Source: Pseudoalteromonas prydzensis
GTDB lineage: Bacteria > Pseudomonadota > Gammaproteobacteria > Enterobacterales > Alteromonadaceae
Direction of reading: 5' to 3'
Length of the DNA: 64,000 nucleotides
Assembly (NCBI RefSeq): GCF_001661495.1
Contig: NZ_BDDT01000005.1
Coordinates: forward strand, 124,001-188,000
Shown here: positions 8,381-16,566 of the stretch, piece by piece
Numbering within the stretch: position 1 is the stretch's first letter
Layout: each line of letters begins with the position of its first letter
Made by a program: the position numbers and the translations under genes
Notes under the pieces: generated by a model
The model's database searches: none
Seen by the model: only the letters and a program-made list of their open reading frames with translations
What the model was told of the DNA's origin: nothing

Positions 8381-10226
8381 CTTTATTGTAGTCCTCGCAA
8401 TCGCCTTGATCGCATGTATTTAATGATTCGCGTGCCTGTTTATCTTGGGTGAGTACTTGTTTTAGATCTTCTGTACGTTGGCGCACAGCCACGCCATAGC
8501 TGTGATCGTCGCCCCATAACTTGGCTAGTTGTAGCACCGAGGCTCTGTCATGCTCTCTAAATAAGTGCCCAGCACGTTGTGCATCTTGCGTTGAATTACC
8601 TAATAACTCTAGCGTTTCAACCCCGAGATTGATAGCTGAATCTACGGTTTCGCGGTTAAAGGCATCGACTTCTAATTGCAGTAGTTGATAAGCATGGCGA
8701 CGATCGATTGCACGGGCAACAATTTTTAACTGAGGAAAGTGTTTGCGGGCAAGTTTGACTATCTCTAAAGTTTTATCGGCATTATCAATCGCAATTACTA
8801 ATAGTTGCGCAGTTTCTGCACCTGCTGCTTCGAGTAGCTCTTTACGGGCGGCATCACCATAATGCACTGTGTTACCAAAGCGGCGCAGTAAATCAATTTG
8901 ACTCGGACTGTGGTCAAGCACACTGATATCATAACCTTGGGTACTCAATAAGCGTCCTATAATTTGCCCAAAGCGACCGTAGCCGGCGATGATCACATGT
9001 TTTGCTGGGCTGATCTGCTCAGGCTGATCAAAATCTGGTTTGGTTGTTGTGTTGCTACGTTTTTGTAGGATGTCGTAAAGCATTAATAGTAATGGCGCGA
9101 TCAACATGGAAATAGCCACCACCAAAGTGGTTAAACTGCTTTGTTCAGGGGTTAAAATTTGCAATGTATTAGTCATGGTGAGGAGTACAAATGCAAATTC
9201 ACCGCCTTGTGCAAGTGCTAAGGTAAACAGCAGTTGCTGGGTGTGATGGATTTTAAAAATCCGTGCTAAGGCATAGAGCACGGCCGCTTTTACTAAAATC
9301 AGCGCAACAACAAGTAGCGCGACTATGGCAAATTGATCAAATAACAAGGCAAAATCAATCGATGCACCCACTGCCACAAAAAATAAGCCAAGCAACAAGC
9401 CTTTAAAAGGTTCTATATCGGCCTCTAGCTCATGGCGAAATTCACTTTCAGCCAGCACCACTCCGGCTAAAAAAGTGCCCAGCGCAGGTGATAGACCAAC
9501 GCTTTGCATGATCAGCGCAATCGCAACCACTAAAAATAACGCAAACACAGTGAATATCTCGCGCATGCGCGTTTCTGCAATGTATCTAAATAACGGTGCA
9601 GAAATGTATTTACCAGCGAGTATAATGGCTGCGATCACCGTAACTGATGCGGTCACTTGGCCCCACACCGGCCAATCTGCGGTGACTGAGTGATTCATGC
9701 TGGTAGCGTTTAATGGTGGCTCAAATGCAAGCAATGGCAGTAAAGCTAGAATGGGAATAACCGCAATATCTTGGAACAACAACACCGAGAAGGCGTTTTG
9801 TCCGGCTTCATTCTTCAGCCAGCCTTTTTCTTCAAGGCTTTGCAATACAATGGCGGTTGATGAAAGTGCCAGCATTAAGCCAATTGCCAAGGCGCTTTGC
9901 CAGTGCATCGCCAGCAGCCAATAACAAACAGCAAAGATCACCGTGGCGGTAAGCGTTACCTGTAAGCCTCCAAGTCCTAGAATCGAGTGACGTAACTTCC
10001 ATAGCCGTGCAGGCTGTAATTCTAACCCCACTAAAAACAGCATCATCACGACACCAAACTCCGCAAAGTGCATTACTGAGGTTTGATCGCCCACTAAACC
10101 GAGTATAAATGGGCCAATTAGTATCCCTGCTAATAAATAGCCAAGTACAGAGCCTAAGCCAAGGCGCTTTGCGATAGGCACCGCAACAATTGCGGCGGCT
10201 AAATAAATTAATGCGATCTCTAACAT
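8373..10226 (-). CDS. CPA2-family monovalent cation:proton antiporter with TrkA-N domain (KefB/KefC-like)
   Basis: A 617-aa inner-membrane protein. Residues 1-385 contain about 12 hydrophobic segments of a Na/H-exchanger domain. Near residues 400-520 a Rossmann-type TrkA-N (RCK) domain begins with HVIIAGYGRFGQIIGRLL and continues with VHYGDAARKELLEAAG. This architecture is that of glutathione-gated K+ efflux systems and related CPA2 antiporters, so the protein probably exchanges K+ or Na+ for protons under cytoplasmic nucleotide or redox control. The ATG is preceded by aaggacaagc, a good ribosome binding site. No KefF/KefG-type partner gene is next to it, so a specific Kef name is not given. 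The LysR gene overlaps its 3' end. Confidence 0.9.
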   Translation of the reverse strand: MLEIALIYLAAAIVAVPIAKRLGLGSVLGYLLAGILIGPFILGLVGDQTSVMHFAEFGVVMMLFLVGLELQPARLWKLRHSILGLGGLQVTLTATVIFAVCYWLLAMHWQSALAIGLMLALSSTAIVLQSLEEKGWLKNEAGQNAFSVLLFQDIAVIPILALLPLLAFEPPLNATSMNHSVTADWPVWGQVTASVTVIAAIILAGKYISAPLFRYIAETRMREIFTVFALFLVVAIALIMQSVGLSPALGTFLAGVVLAESEFRHELEADIEPFKGLLLGLFFVAVGASIDFALLFDQFAIVALLVVALILVKAAVLYALARIFKIHHTQQLLFTLALAQGGEFAFVLLTMTNTLQILTPEQSSLTTLVVAISMLIAPLLLMLYDILQKRSNTTTKPDFDQPEQISPAKHVIIAGYGRFGQIIGRLLSTQGYDISVLDHSPSQIDLLRRFGNTVHYGDAARKELLEAAGAETAQLLVIAIDNADKTLEIVKLARKHFPQLKIVARAIDRRHAYQLLQLEVDAFNRETVDSAINLGVETLELLGNSTQDAQRAGHLFREHDRASVLQLAKLWGDDHSYGVAVRQRTEDLKQVLTQDKQARESLNTCDQGDCEDYNKDA

Positions 10227-10275
10227 GCTTGTCCTTTGCTAATATTGGCTAACTTATTATGCCTTAAATTATTAA

Positions 10276-11127
10276 TTACAGCGGAATAAATTCTTTGTCG
10301 TCACCTGGAATTAGTGGGAAACGTTGGGCTTGCCAGTCTTGCTTGGCTTGCTCTAAGCGCTCTTTGCTGTAGGCAACAAAATTCCAATGCAAGTAAGGGA
10401 CCTTTTCAAATTTGTCACCGCCGAGCAAAATAAACCGTGCGTCTGTGGCAAAGTGAATAGCCGTATCTTGGCTATCAAATAAAATAAAGTCACCGGCTTG
10501 GTAAGCTTGTTGGCCCACAGTAACGCTACCATAAATTATATATAAAGCGGTTTCTTGTTGTGGGTTAGGTGAATTTATTTGGCTATTGGCGCTGCCTACT
10601 ACATCAATATAAAACATCGGTGAATAGGTTTTTACTGGCGAACTTAAGCCATAGGCTTCGCCAACAATTAACCTCATCATAATGCCTTCGTGAATAATAT
10701 GCGGTAGTTGCTGTTTTTTCACATGACTAAATGAAGGCTCAATTTCGGTCATATTCTCTGGTAGCGCGACCCAACATTGTAAGCCATCGATATGGTGTGG
10801 ATTCGCTCTTACTTCAAAGCTTTCACGCTCTGAATGAACAATCCCTTTACCTGCCGTCATCCAATTTACATCACCTGGGTGGATCTCTAAATTATTACCC
10901 AGTGAGTCACGGTGTAAGATGCTGCCGCGAAACAAATAGGTGAGTGTTGATAAACCTATGTGTGGGTGAGGTCTGACATTGATCCCTCGCCCAATCGGAA
11001 AGTCATTGGGTCCCATATGGTCGAAAAATATAAATGGGCCAACCATCTTTTTATCAAAGTGTGGCAGTACGCGCTTTACAGCTAAGCCGCCAATATCATG
11101 GGTGGTCGGGTTGAGAACTTTAGCCAT
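10276..11127 (-). CDS. Pirin family protein (bicupin)
   Basis: A 283-aa bicupin. The start chosen is the ATG at 11127, which has aaggga 8 nt upstream; a TTG 24 nt further up has no such site. The metal-binding pirin residues are present: H54 and H56 in VRPHPHIGLS and H98 and E100 in KGIVHSE. The family signature FFDHMGP is near the N-terminus. Some bacterial pirins have quercetinase activity and others act as redox-sensing partners; which applies here cannot be said. It is followed on the plus-side flank by DoxX (upstream on this strand), and pirin/DoxX pairs are common in proteobacteria as stress-responsive units. Confidence 0.92.
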   Translation of the reverse strand: MAKVLNPTTHDIGGLAVKRVLPHFDKKMVGPFIFFDHMGPNDFPIGRGINVRPHPHIGLSTLTYLFRGSILHRDSLGNNLEIHPGDVNWMTAGKGIVHSERESFEVRANPHHIDGLQCWVALPENMTEIEPSFSHVKKQQLPHIIHEGIMMRLIVGEAYGLSSPVKTYSPMFYIDVVGSANSQINSPNPQQETALYIIYGSVTVGQQAYQAGDFILFDSQDTAIHFATDARFILLGGDKFEKVPYLHWNFVAYSKERLEQAKQDWQAQRFPLIPGDDKEFIPL

Positions 11128-11196
11128 TATTTTATCCCTTATGTTGAGCAAAAATGTGAGCCCAGCGTTTTTACTGTGCTCTTAAGGTGCTACAGG

Positions 11197-11619
11197 TTAT
11201 TGCTTACGGTTTAACAATAGGTGATCAATGCTGAACTTGCCTGCCCCAAGGCTTGCTAGCGCTAAAAAACCACCGGCCATAGCAATATTTTTATAAAACA
11301 TTAAAAACTGCATTTGGTCATCAAGTTGAAAGTGAAATAGCAAGGCACTAACAACGCTAAAAGCAGCAAAGGCAATGGCGGTTAGTTGCGTTAATAAACC
11401 CAGTACTATTAATAAACCACCAATTAGCTCGAACGCGATAACCAGTGGTAGCAAAAATTCAGGTAAGCCTGCCGATGCCATATACTGCGCCGTGGCATCA
11501 AAATATTGTATTTTGCTAAAACTCGTTAAGATAAATAAGGCAGCCAAGCCCACACGAGCTAGTAAGCTGCTAATATTAGTGAGTGCTGGATTTTTTGAAA
11601 TAAGGGTTAAAATGTTCAT
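11197..11619 (-). CDS. DoxX family membrane protein
   Basis: A 140-aa integral membrane protein with four hydrophobic segments and the DoxX signature ARVGLAALFILTSFSKI near the N-terminus, then ASAGLPEFLLPLVIAFELIGGLLIVLGL. DoxX-like proteins sit in the inner membrane and have been linked to redox and thiol stress, but their biochemical role is poorly defined. It lies 69 bp upstream of the pirin gene on the same strand, so the two are probably cotranscribed. Confidence 0.88.
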   Translation of the reverse strand: MNILTLISKNPALTNISSLLARVGLAALFILTSFSKIQYFDATAQYMASAGLPEFLLPLVIAFELIGGLLIVLGLLTQLTAIAFAAFSVVSALLFHFQLDDQMQFLMFYKNIAMAGGFLALASLGAGKFSIDHLLLNRKQ

Positions 11620-11757
11620 ACTGTTAATTCCTGTTGTTGATTAATTATGCGATGTTGCTGCGATGAATTAAGTTTATGTTCATTTTAAAAGGATGAATAT
11701 TAGTTATTTTAACGCATATCATTCCACTTAATAGAATGCTCTTTGTAAGGGACTAAA

Positions 11758-12303
11758 ATGAACAGTAAGTTGTTTTATAAAATCATACTGATAATCGTGT
11801 TTGCGCTTGCTGTAATGGCGCAACCCGTTAAAGCTGAGCAGCATAAAGTTGTGTTTGATCCGCAATCAAGTACTCAACGTGTTGAATTTGAGCAGCAGAT
11901 CACCGGTAATGAATTTAACGATTATTTGGTGAGCGGAGATGCAGGAGATATCCTCAATGTAACTCTTACACCTTCAAACTTAAGCAATAATTTTAATATT
12001 TTACCAGCAGGTAGTAACGAAGCCGTGTTTATTGGCTCAATTGAAGGACATTATGTAAAGCATCAACTTGCCAAAGATGGTGATTACATTGTGCGAGTTT
12101 ATTTAATGCGTAATGCGGCTCGGCGCAATGAAACAAGTAGCTACAAGCTGACCATTATGAAACATGTGGATGACAATATACCCGTAAAAACCATGCACCC
12201 AAGCTGGGATAGTGATGGTGATGGGGTAAACGAGTGTGAGAATGATGGCAGTTGTGACCACACTATAGATTACAGCAAAGCGCGGCCACAAAAGAATCAG
12301 TAA
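11758..12303 (+). CDS. Secreted protein resembling periplasmic lysozyme inhibitors (PliG/PliI-like), with acidic Ca-type loop
   Basis: A 181-aa protein with a signal peptide ending near VKAEQ. Its core (GDILNVTLTPSNLSNNFNILP, then VYLMRNAARRNETSSYKLTI) is the pattern of a widespread small periplasmic family that is often annotated as g-type lysozyme inhibitor. From memory the V-Y-L-M-R-x-A-A-R-R-x-E segment is the best family mark. The C-terminus adds a loop, DSDGDGVNECEND, with Asp at EF-hand-like positions and a Cys pair, so calcium binding is plausible. The ATG has aaggga 5-6 nt upstream. The stop codon directly abuts the stop codon of the convergent repeat lipoprotein. Lysozyme inhibition is an inference from similarity. 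Confidence 0.65.
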   Translation: MNSKLFYKIILIIVFALAVMAQPVKAEQHKVVFDPQSSTQRVEFEQQITGNEFNDYLVSGDAGDILNVTLTPSNLSNNFNILPAGSNEAVFIGSIEGHYVKHQLAKDGDYIVRVYLMRNAARRNETSSYKLTIMKHVDDNIPVKTMHPSWDSDGDGVNECENDGSCDHTIDYSKARPQKNQ

Positions 12304-13194
12304 TTAATCTAGCTTTACCGGGCCATTGATATTGTCGATGCTCAAATCACCTGAGCCATCGTCAATAATGGTTAAGCCTTTTGCGTGATTAACCCGAATA
12401 CTACCAGAGCCATCTTCTATGGTTACTAAGCCGTTGATATGTTCTGCGAAAATATCGCCAGAGTCATCTTCAATTGTTAAGTAACTACCCAGTTGTTTAG
12501 CTGAGATACTTCCTGAGTTATCGTCGATATCAACGCTGCCAGTGATATCAACTAAATTGATATCCCCAGAGCCATCTTCGATTTTTAGATTACCCGCAGC
12601 ATTGTTAATTGTAATACTGCCAGAGCCATCGCTTATTTTGAGGTTGCCAGTAATACTCTGTACGTTGATATCACCAGAGCCATCATCAATTTTAATATGA
12701 TTGCCCTGAATAATATTAATACTACCAGAGCCGTCATCAATATCTATATCGCCTTGCACACCATTAATATCGATATCACCGGAGCCATCTTCAATATCTA
12801 AACTAAATGAGCTTGGCACTGTAACGACTAAATCAATACTCGGTGAATTACCTTGATATATCTGCATACCAGAAGACTGATTATTTTTGGCTGTAAGTAC
12901 TGCTTTACCGCTTTTTTGTTCAAGAGTTAGGATGTAAGGGTCATCACTTTTTACAGTATAAATCGTCGCATCTACAGTGATTTCGGTTGCAGTGCTTGAG
13001 CCTATAACTCTAACTGATCCTGCTTCACTTTCAATGTCGAGGCGCTGTAATTGTGCTGCTGATATTGAGCGTTGTTGCTGCTGTTGTATATTGGCATTTG
13101 CTGTTGAAATATGTACAACACAGCCACTAAGCAATAGTAAGCTGGTGGCAATAGGCAGTGATTTAGTTAGTAATGAAAGAGATTTATTAGTCAT
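12304..13194 (-). CDS. Lipoprotein with nine 18-residue GSGD/GSGS repeats (DUF4097-like adhesin fold)
   Basis: A 296-aa protein counted from the ATG at 13194; a GTG at 13206 is a possible earlier start. The signal ends in a lipobox, LLSGC, with the lipidated Cys at residue 25. After an N-terminal strand region (about 45-130) come nine repeats of 18 residues (one of 17) at residues 136, 154, 171, 189, 207, 225, 243, 261 and 279. Each has the core I-x-D-G-S-G-[D/S]-I. The last core residue alternates strictly D, S, D, S, D, S, D, S, D, so the unit is really about 36 residues. This predicts a regular beta-solenoid of the DUF4097 (putative auto-transporter adhesin head) type on the periplasmic or outer face of a membrane. 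Function is unknown. Confidence 0.8.
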   Translation of the reverse strand: MTNKSLSLLTKSLPIATSLLLLSGCVVHISTANANIQQQQQRSISAAQLQRLDIESEAGSVRVIGSSTATEITVDATIYTVKSDDPYILTLEQKSGKAVLTAKNNQSSGMQIYQGNSPSIDLVVTVPSSFSLDIEDGSGDIDINGVQGDIDIDDGSGSINIIQGNHIKIDDGSGDINVQSITGNLKISDGSGSITINNAAGNLKIEDGSGDINLVDITGSVDIDDNSGSISAKQLGSYLTIEDDSGDIFAEHINGLVTIEDGSGSIRVNHAKGLTIIDDGSGDLSIDNINGPVKLD

Positions 13195-13352
13195 TTTTTT
13201 GTGCACTCATTTTTAGTAAGACATTGCATATAAGCTAGTAATAGCAAAATTGAAGCCAAAAGTTAAGTGGTTGTTTTATAATTATTTTTATTATGTCGGT
13301 GAAGTGGGCTGACTATAAAATAGTGTATAGTGCTAATTAATAGTGAAACTAA

Positions 13353-13378
13353 AAGTGGTTAGCAGGCGCTAACCACTT
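13353..13378 (-). terminator. Terminator of the DUF4198 operon
   Basis: An 11-bp perfect stem (aagtggttagc/gctaaccactt) with a 4-nt loop lies 15 bp beyond the DUF4198 stop codon. On the minus strand it is followed by a T-rich stretch (ttttagttt). Confidence 0.78.
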
Positions 13379-13392
13379 GTTTATAAACCTAA

Positions 13393-14235
13393 CTATTCAG
13401 GTGCCACATCTAAGGTAGTAAATAACGAATAGCGTACGCTATCGATATCTTTTTCAGATGAATCTTCACTCACACTAGCTTCAATCAGGTATAAACCTGG
13501 ATGTTGCCATGTGTTAGTGAAAAACCCGTCTTTATCTGTGGTTACTTTAACTTCGCCACGTTCGTTACGATAACGTGTATCACCTTTTAAGATGGCAAGT
13601 TCTACGTTTGCTGCAGGTTTACCGTCTTTTAATAACTGAAAACGCGCCTGTTCACCAACAAATAAATCATTAGGGTGCGTTGGGCCGCTTATTTCTAAGC
13701 CTTGACCAAGTAACGCTGGTTTTGAGGTGCCATTGCGGCTTACAAAGGTGTCTACAGTGGCAATCGATTTTGTGGTTTTAATATCGGTTGCGCCAGCTGG
13801 GATATCTTTACTGTTTTTAGGGCCAAACACACGGCCACGTTCGCCTTTAGCATCTTTATAAAAAGTCATTAGACGCGGCTCTTGGCTCATTGATATATGA
13901 TAAGTACCTTCGCCGCTTAACTTAACTGCCGCAGAATTTTTACGTTGTAGGTAATAAGCACGAATGGTGTCAGTAACAGGCTTGCCATCAGGGCCGATTG
14001 CCATGATCAGGTTATCATCATATTCTGCGCCTTTTTGCTCTGGGCGGTATGCTTTGTCTGGCGCAAAAATTTCATTAGAAATACTAGCATCGATCATCAC
14101 ATAATGGGCTTTGTCACCTGAAAGAGAGGTGTGCGAAGGCACTAACCAGCGTGCGTGTGCGTTGGCATAGCTAGATGCAAGGGCTGTGAAAGTAAGTGCG
14201 CCGATAAACGCGCTTTTAAGTAAATTGATTTTCAT
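13393..14235 (-). CDS. DUF4198 domain periplasmic protein (NikM/CbiM-linked-like)
   Basis: A 280-aa protein with a signal peptide ending YANAHA. The mature start HARWLVPSHTSLSGD and the later NLDAS-type strand region, PTHPNDLFVGEQARFQLLKDGKPAANVELAI, are typical of DUF4198. This domain is found in periplasmic proteins tied to metal uptake (often annotated near Ni/Co transport). It ends in an Ig-like strand set with TDKDGFFTNTWQHPGLYLI. Here it is the last gene after PepSY and DUF2271 in the iron/heme island, so a link to iron or heme handling is inferred. A terminator follows the stop. Confidence 0.85.
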   Translation of the reverse strand: MKINLLKSAFIGALTFTALASSYANAHARWLVPSHTSLSGDKAHYVMIDASISNEIFAPDKAYRPEQKGAEYDDNLIMAIGPDGKPVTDTIRAYYLQRKNSAAVKLSGEGTYHISMSQEPRLMTFYKDAKGERGRVFGPKNSKDIPAGATDIKTTKSIATVDTFVSRNGTSKPALLGQGLEISGPTHPNDLFVGEQARFQLLKDGKPAANVELAILKGDTRYRNERGEVKVTTDKDGFFTNTWQHPGLYLIEASVSEDSSEKDIDSVRYSLFTTLDVAPE

Positions 14236-14281
14236 AATCTTTCCTTATTTAAATAATCTGCAGCTTTGTTTTACTTGCTAG

Positions 14282-14785
14282 TTATTTGGTTTTGATAGTG
14301 ACGAAGCTTTGTGAAAACTCGTTTGTACCTTCGATGGTCATTTTACCGTCTTTATTTAGATCAAGTTCTACACGGGTGTAATCACGGCCACCTTCTTCGC
14401 GAACGACTTCTAAATTAAGTAAATACTTGCCTGCAGCTACGGTTTTGCCTGCTAAGTCAGTGCCATTCCAGTTAATGGTGTAAGTACCTGGGCGCTTGGT
14501 GGCGCCGGTTACACCATCAAAATTAGCGTCACTTTTTCCGGCTTTTCGCCACCATTGACGCAAGTCTTTAAACCATTCAGCCTTTTCAACCCATAATGCC
14601 ACTGTGGTAACGTGTTTACGCTCGGGGGTTTCTAGCCACACGGCGACATAGGGGCGGTGATAAGGTTGTACATCTAAATCTGGTAGGGTAAGTTCAATTT
14701 CAAGCTCTGCGGCATTCGCATGAGGTTGAAACAAAGCAGCTGTAAATAAAACAACAGCACCAATTAGGGTATTAAGTTTTAGCAT
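14282..14785 (-). CDS. DUF2271 domain periplasmic protein
   Basis: A 167-aa protein with a signal peptide ending PHANAAE. The body, ELTLPDLDVQPYHRPYVAVWLE, then the stretch around WFKDLRQWWRKAG, and GATKRPGTYTINWNGTDLAG, matches DUF2271, an Ig-like/FlgD-like fold of unknown role. Its ATG overlaps the stop codon of the PepSY gene (TAATG), so the two are translationally coupled. PepSY plus DUF2271 plus DUF4198 form a recurrent set beside TonB receptors, which points to metal or redox handling in the periplasm. No catalytic residue set could be recognised. Confidence 0.87.
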   Translation of the reverse strand: MLKLNTLIGAVVLFTAALFQPHANAAELEIELTLPDLDVQPYHRPYVAVWLETPERKHVTTVALWVEKAEWFKDLRQWWRKAGKSDANFDGVTGATKRPGTYTINWNGTDLAGKTVAAGKYLLNLEVVREEGGRDYTRVELDLNKDGKMTIEGTNEFSQSFVTIKTK

Positions 14786-15417
14786 TAAGATACTCCTTTA
14801 AGTTGCGGGACCCAGCAGAGATAAATGACTGCCGGTGTCGCGACCCCAAGCACTGTTAGCCATATTCCTACTAGGCGTTTTTTTCTATTTTGAAATAAAA
14901 TAATCATTCCGGTGATAGCAAACAAAATCATTAACACGGCTGATATATCAATTACCCAACTCCATGCTTCGCCGGTATGACGACCTTTATGCAAGTCACC
15001 AATTAAGCTTAATAAGCCCCCTGTTTGGTACTCAAGGTTTAGCTCACCACTGATAAAATCAAGTTCAGCAAACGCAAAGCCTGCTGGCAGTGGGTAGTCG
15101 AGCATGACTAAGGCGTCTTCCTTTTCCCAATCAATGCTTTTTACTTTAGTTAAACCATGTTCAGTCGCTAAGTAAGCTTCTATTTGCGGATATAATGTGG
15201 GTAAGGTGTCTAAGTTGGCTTTAGCTTGGACGACTAGCTCGGCAGGTAGTTGCACGGTTAGCTGGCCGTCACTTTTATCGCCTTCAAGCCAATCTACATG
15301 GTTAAGAACAATGCCGCTGACACAAAATAGGATCAGTAAAAACAGTAATGCTGTTGATAGGTAAATATGTAACGCACGGCTGGTGCTGTATAAAGTTCGT
15401 TTATTTATTAACGGCAT
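14785..15417 (-). CDS. PepSY-domain inner-membrane protein
   Basis: A 210-aa protein counted from the ATG at 15417. An in-frame ATG at 15465 is possible but would place the coding start across a Fur-like palindrome, so the shorter form is preferred; neither start has a strong ribosome binding site. The N-terminus reads TSRALHIYLSTALLFLLILFCVSGIVLNH, a PepSY-associated membrane helix. A second helix pair lies at the C-terminus (WVIDISAVLMILFAITGMIILF), after the segment GDLHKGRHTGEAW with conserved His. Such proteins resemble ferric-reductase-like PepSY_TM proteins found beside siderophore and heme receptors. The gene starts the DUF2271/DUF4198 unit. Confidence 0.82.
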   Translation of the reverse strand: MPLINKRTLYSTSRALHIYLSTALLFLLILFCVSGIVLNHVDWLEGDKSDGQLTVQLPAELVVQAKANLDTLPTLYPQIEAYLATEHGLTKVKSIDWEKEDALVMLDYPLPAGFAFAELDFISGELNLEYQTGGLLSLIGDLHKGRHTGEAWSWVIDISAVLMILFAITGMIILFQNRKKRLVGIWLTVLGVATPAVIYLCWVPQLKGVS

Positions 15418-15433
15418 AAATAATGTGGTTGCT

Positions 15434-15464
15434 TGCAATGATTGCCATATGGTAATCATTTGCA
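15434..15464. promoter_or_regulatory. Fur-like palindrome before the PepSY gene
   Basis: A near-perfect palindrome, aatgattgccatatggtaat with catt after it, pairs AATGATT with AATCATT around a CCATATGG core, with TGCA on both flanks. It resembles a Fur box and lies 17-47 bp upstream of the preferred PepSY ATG. Confidence 0.5.
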
Positions 15465-15498
15465 TTATCTATAACAACTTTATTTACGAACTTTACAT

Positions 15499-15888
15499 TT
15501 ATATGAGTTTTGAAGGGCGAGAGAGTAAATAAATCATCACGGCTATTTCTATGCTGGCTACCATTACTAACACCCACCAAGCTGGTGAAGAAAGCAGCAA
15601 TAATATAAAGCCAAATAACATTCCCGTACCTGCGAACCATTTTGCTTTTACCGGTACTACTTTATGCTCTTGCCAATGGCGCAAGGTTGCGCCATAGCGA
15701 GGGTGATTAAGTAACCAAGCCGCGAGTTTTGGTGATGAGCGAGTAAAGCAGGCTAATGCCAAAATGAAAAAAATAGTGGTGGGCATTACTGGTAACACAA
15801 TGCCAATAATACCCAGCCCAACCAAGGCGAGCCCTAACAGTTGGTATCCAACATTTTTATACGTGACTAAAGTTACCTTTAAATTCAT
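15499..15888 (-). CDS. DUF454 (YbaN-type) small inner-membrane protein
   Basis: A 129-aa membrane protein with about three hydrophobic helices. The family signature is plain: LALVGLGIIGIVLPVMPTTIF, then FFILALACFTRSSP, and WLLNHPRYGATLRHWQEHK. E. coli YbaN belongs here; its function is unknown. The ATG overlaps the stop of the heme oxygenase gene by 4 bp, so they are coupled. Members of this family frequently sit beside iron or heme genes, as in this island. Confidence 0.88.
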   Translation of the reverse strand: MNLKVTLVTYKNVGYQLLGLALVGLGIIGIVLPVMPTTIFFILALACFTRSSPKLAAWLLNHPRYGATLRHWQEHKVVPVKAKWFAGTGMLFGFILLLLSSPAWWVLVMVASIEIAVMIYLLSRPSKLI

Positions 15889-16475
15889 GAATAGACTTGT
15901 GCCTGATAAAGTTGAAAACGGCTAAATGCTTGGCGAGCACCGTCGATCAGTGCTTGCTCTTGAGCTTGTGTAAGTTCAATTGTGTCAATCAATTGTACTA
16001 AATGACGCCATGCACTGCCACGTCCAGCACCTGGGCCTGCTAAATAGCGCGCAGCAAACTCACCAGTATAGTGTAGACGAGCTTGCACTTGTTTTCCTAA
16101 CATAGCGGCTCCTACTTTTGAACCTTCAACAACATATAGCCAGCCCAGTGCGGTGGCTAAGTCGGTATTGTTGTCAATCAGTGGAGTTAGAGAGCTGCTT
16201 GGCAGTGGCTGCTTTAAATCAGCAAAGTCTTGCTCTAATAAACCTAAGCGACGACGAGATACTAAGTCATCTATGTGTTTGCTTAATTCACTATGTTCAT
16301 ACAATGCGGCTACATCTTTTAGGAAATAATATTGCAGTGATAAAAATTGTACATAGTTATCTACGTTAGCAAATGGGTCTTTTGCCATAATGCTTTTGTC
16401 GATATTGTCGTGTAAATCGGCAGTGCCTTGACGAAGTTTTAATGCCCGAGATGGGGCGCTTACTGCTGCTGTCAT
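15885..16475 (-). CDS. Biliverdin-producing heme oxygenase
   Basis: A 196-aa protein, the usual size for bacterial heme oxygenases. The proximal heme ligand is likely H22 in LRQGTADLHDNIDKSI. The family marks GWLYVVEGSKVGAAML and the glycine-rich distal-helix region GPGAGRGSAWRHL follow. The enzyme opens heme to biliverdin, CO and Fe2+ in the cytoplasm. It lies downstream of an STN-type TonB receptor with its own sigma/anti-sigma pair, so it most likely frees iron from imported heme. Some relatives (BphO) instead supply biliverdin to phytochromes, but no phytochrome gene is nearby. The start has a good ribosome binding site (aaggaaaaaac). Confidence 0.92.
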   Translation of the reverse strand: MTAAVSAPSRALKLRQGTADLHDNIDKSIMAKDPFANVDNYVQFLSLQYYFLKDVAALYEHSELSKHIDDLVSRRRLGLLEQDFADLKQPLPSSSLTPLIDNNTDLATALGWLYVVEGSKVGAAMLGKQVQARLHYTGEFAARYLAGPGAGRGSAWRHLVQLIDTIELTQAQEQALIDGARQAFSRFQLYQAQVYS

Positions 16476-16539
16476 GTTTTTTCCTTAACGGTATTTGACG
16501 GTTTTAAAGGTGTTTATGCGTTAAATAGAAGTGTAAGTA

Positions 16540-16557
16540 GGCGGCTAATATGCCGCC
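16540..16557 (-). terminator. Hairpin between TonB receptor and heme oxygenase genes
   Basis: The 6-bp GC stem ggcggc/gccgcc has a 6-nt loop and lies 10 bp after the receptor stop. On the minus strand no strong T tract follows, so it may be a weak or partial terminator. Confidence 0.45.
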
Positions 16558-16566
16558 GAACTTTGG

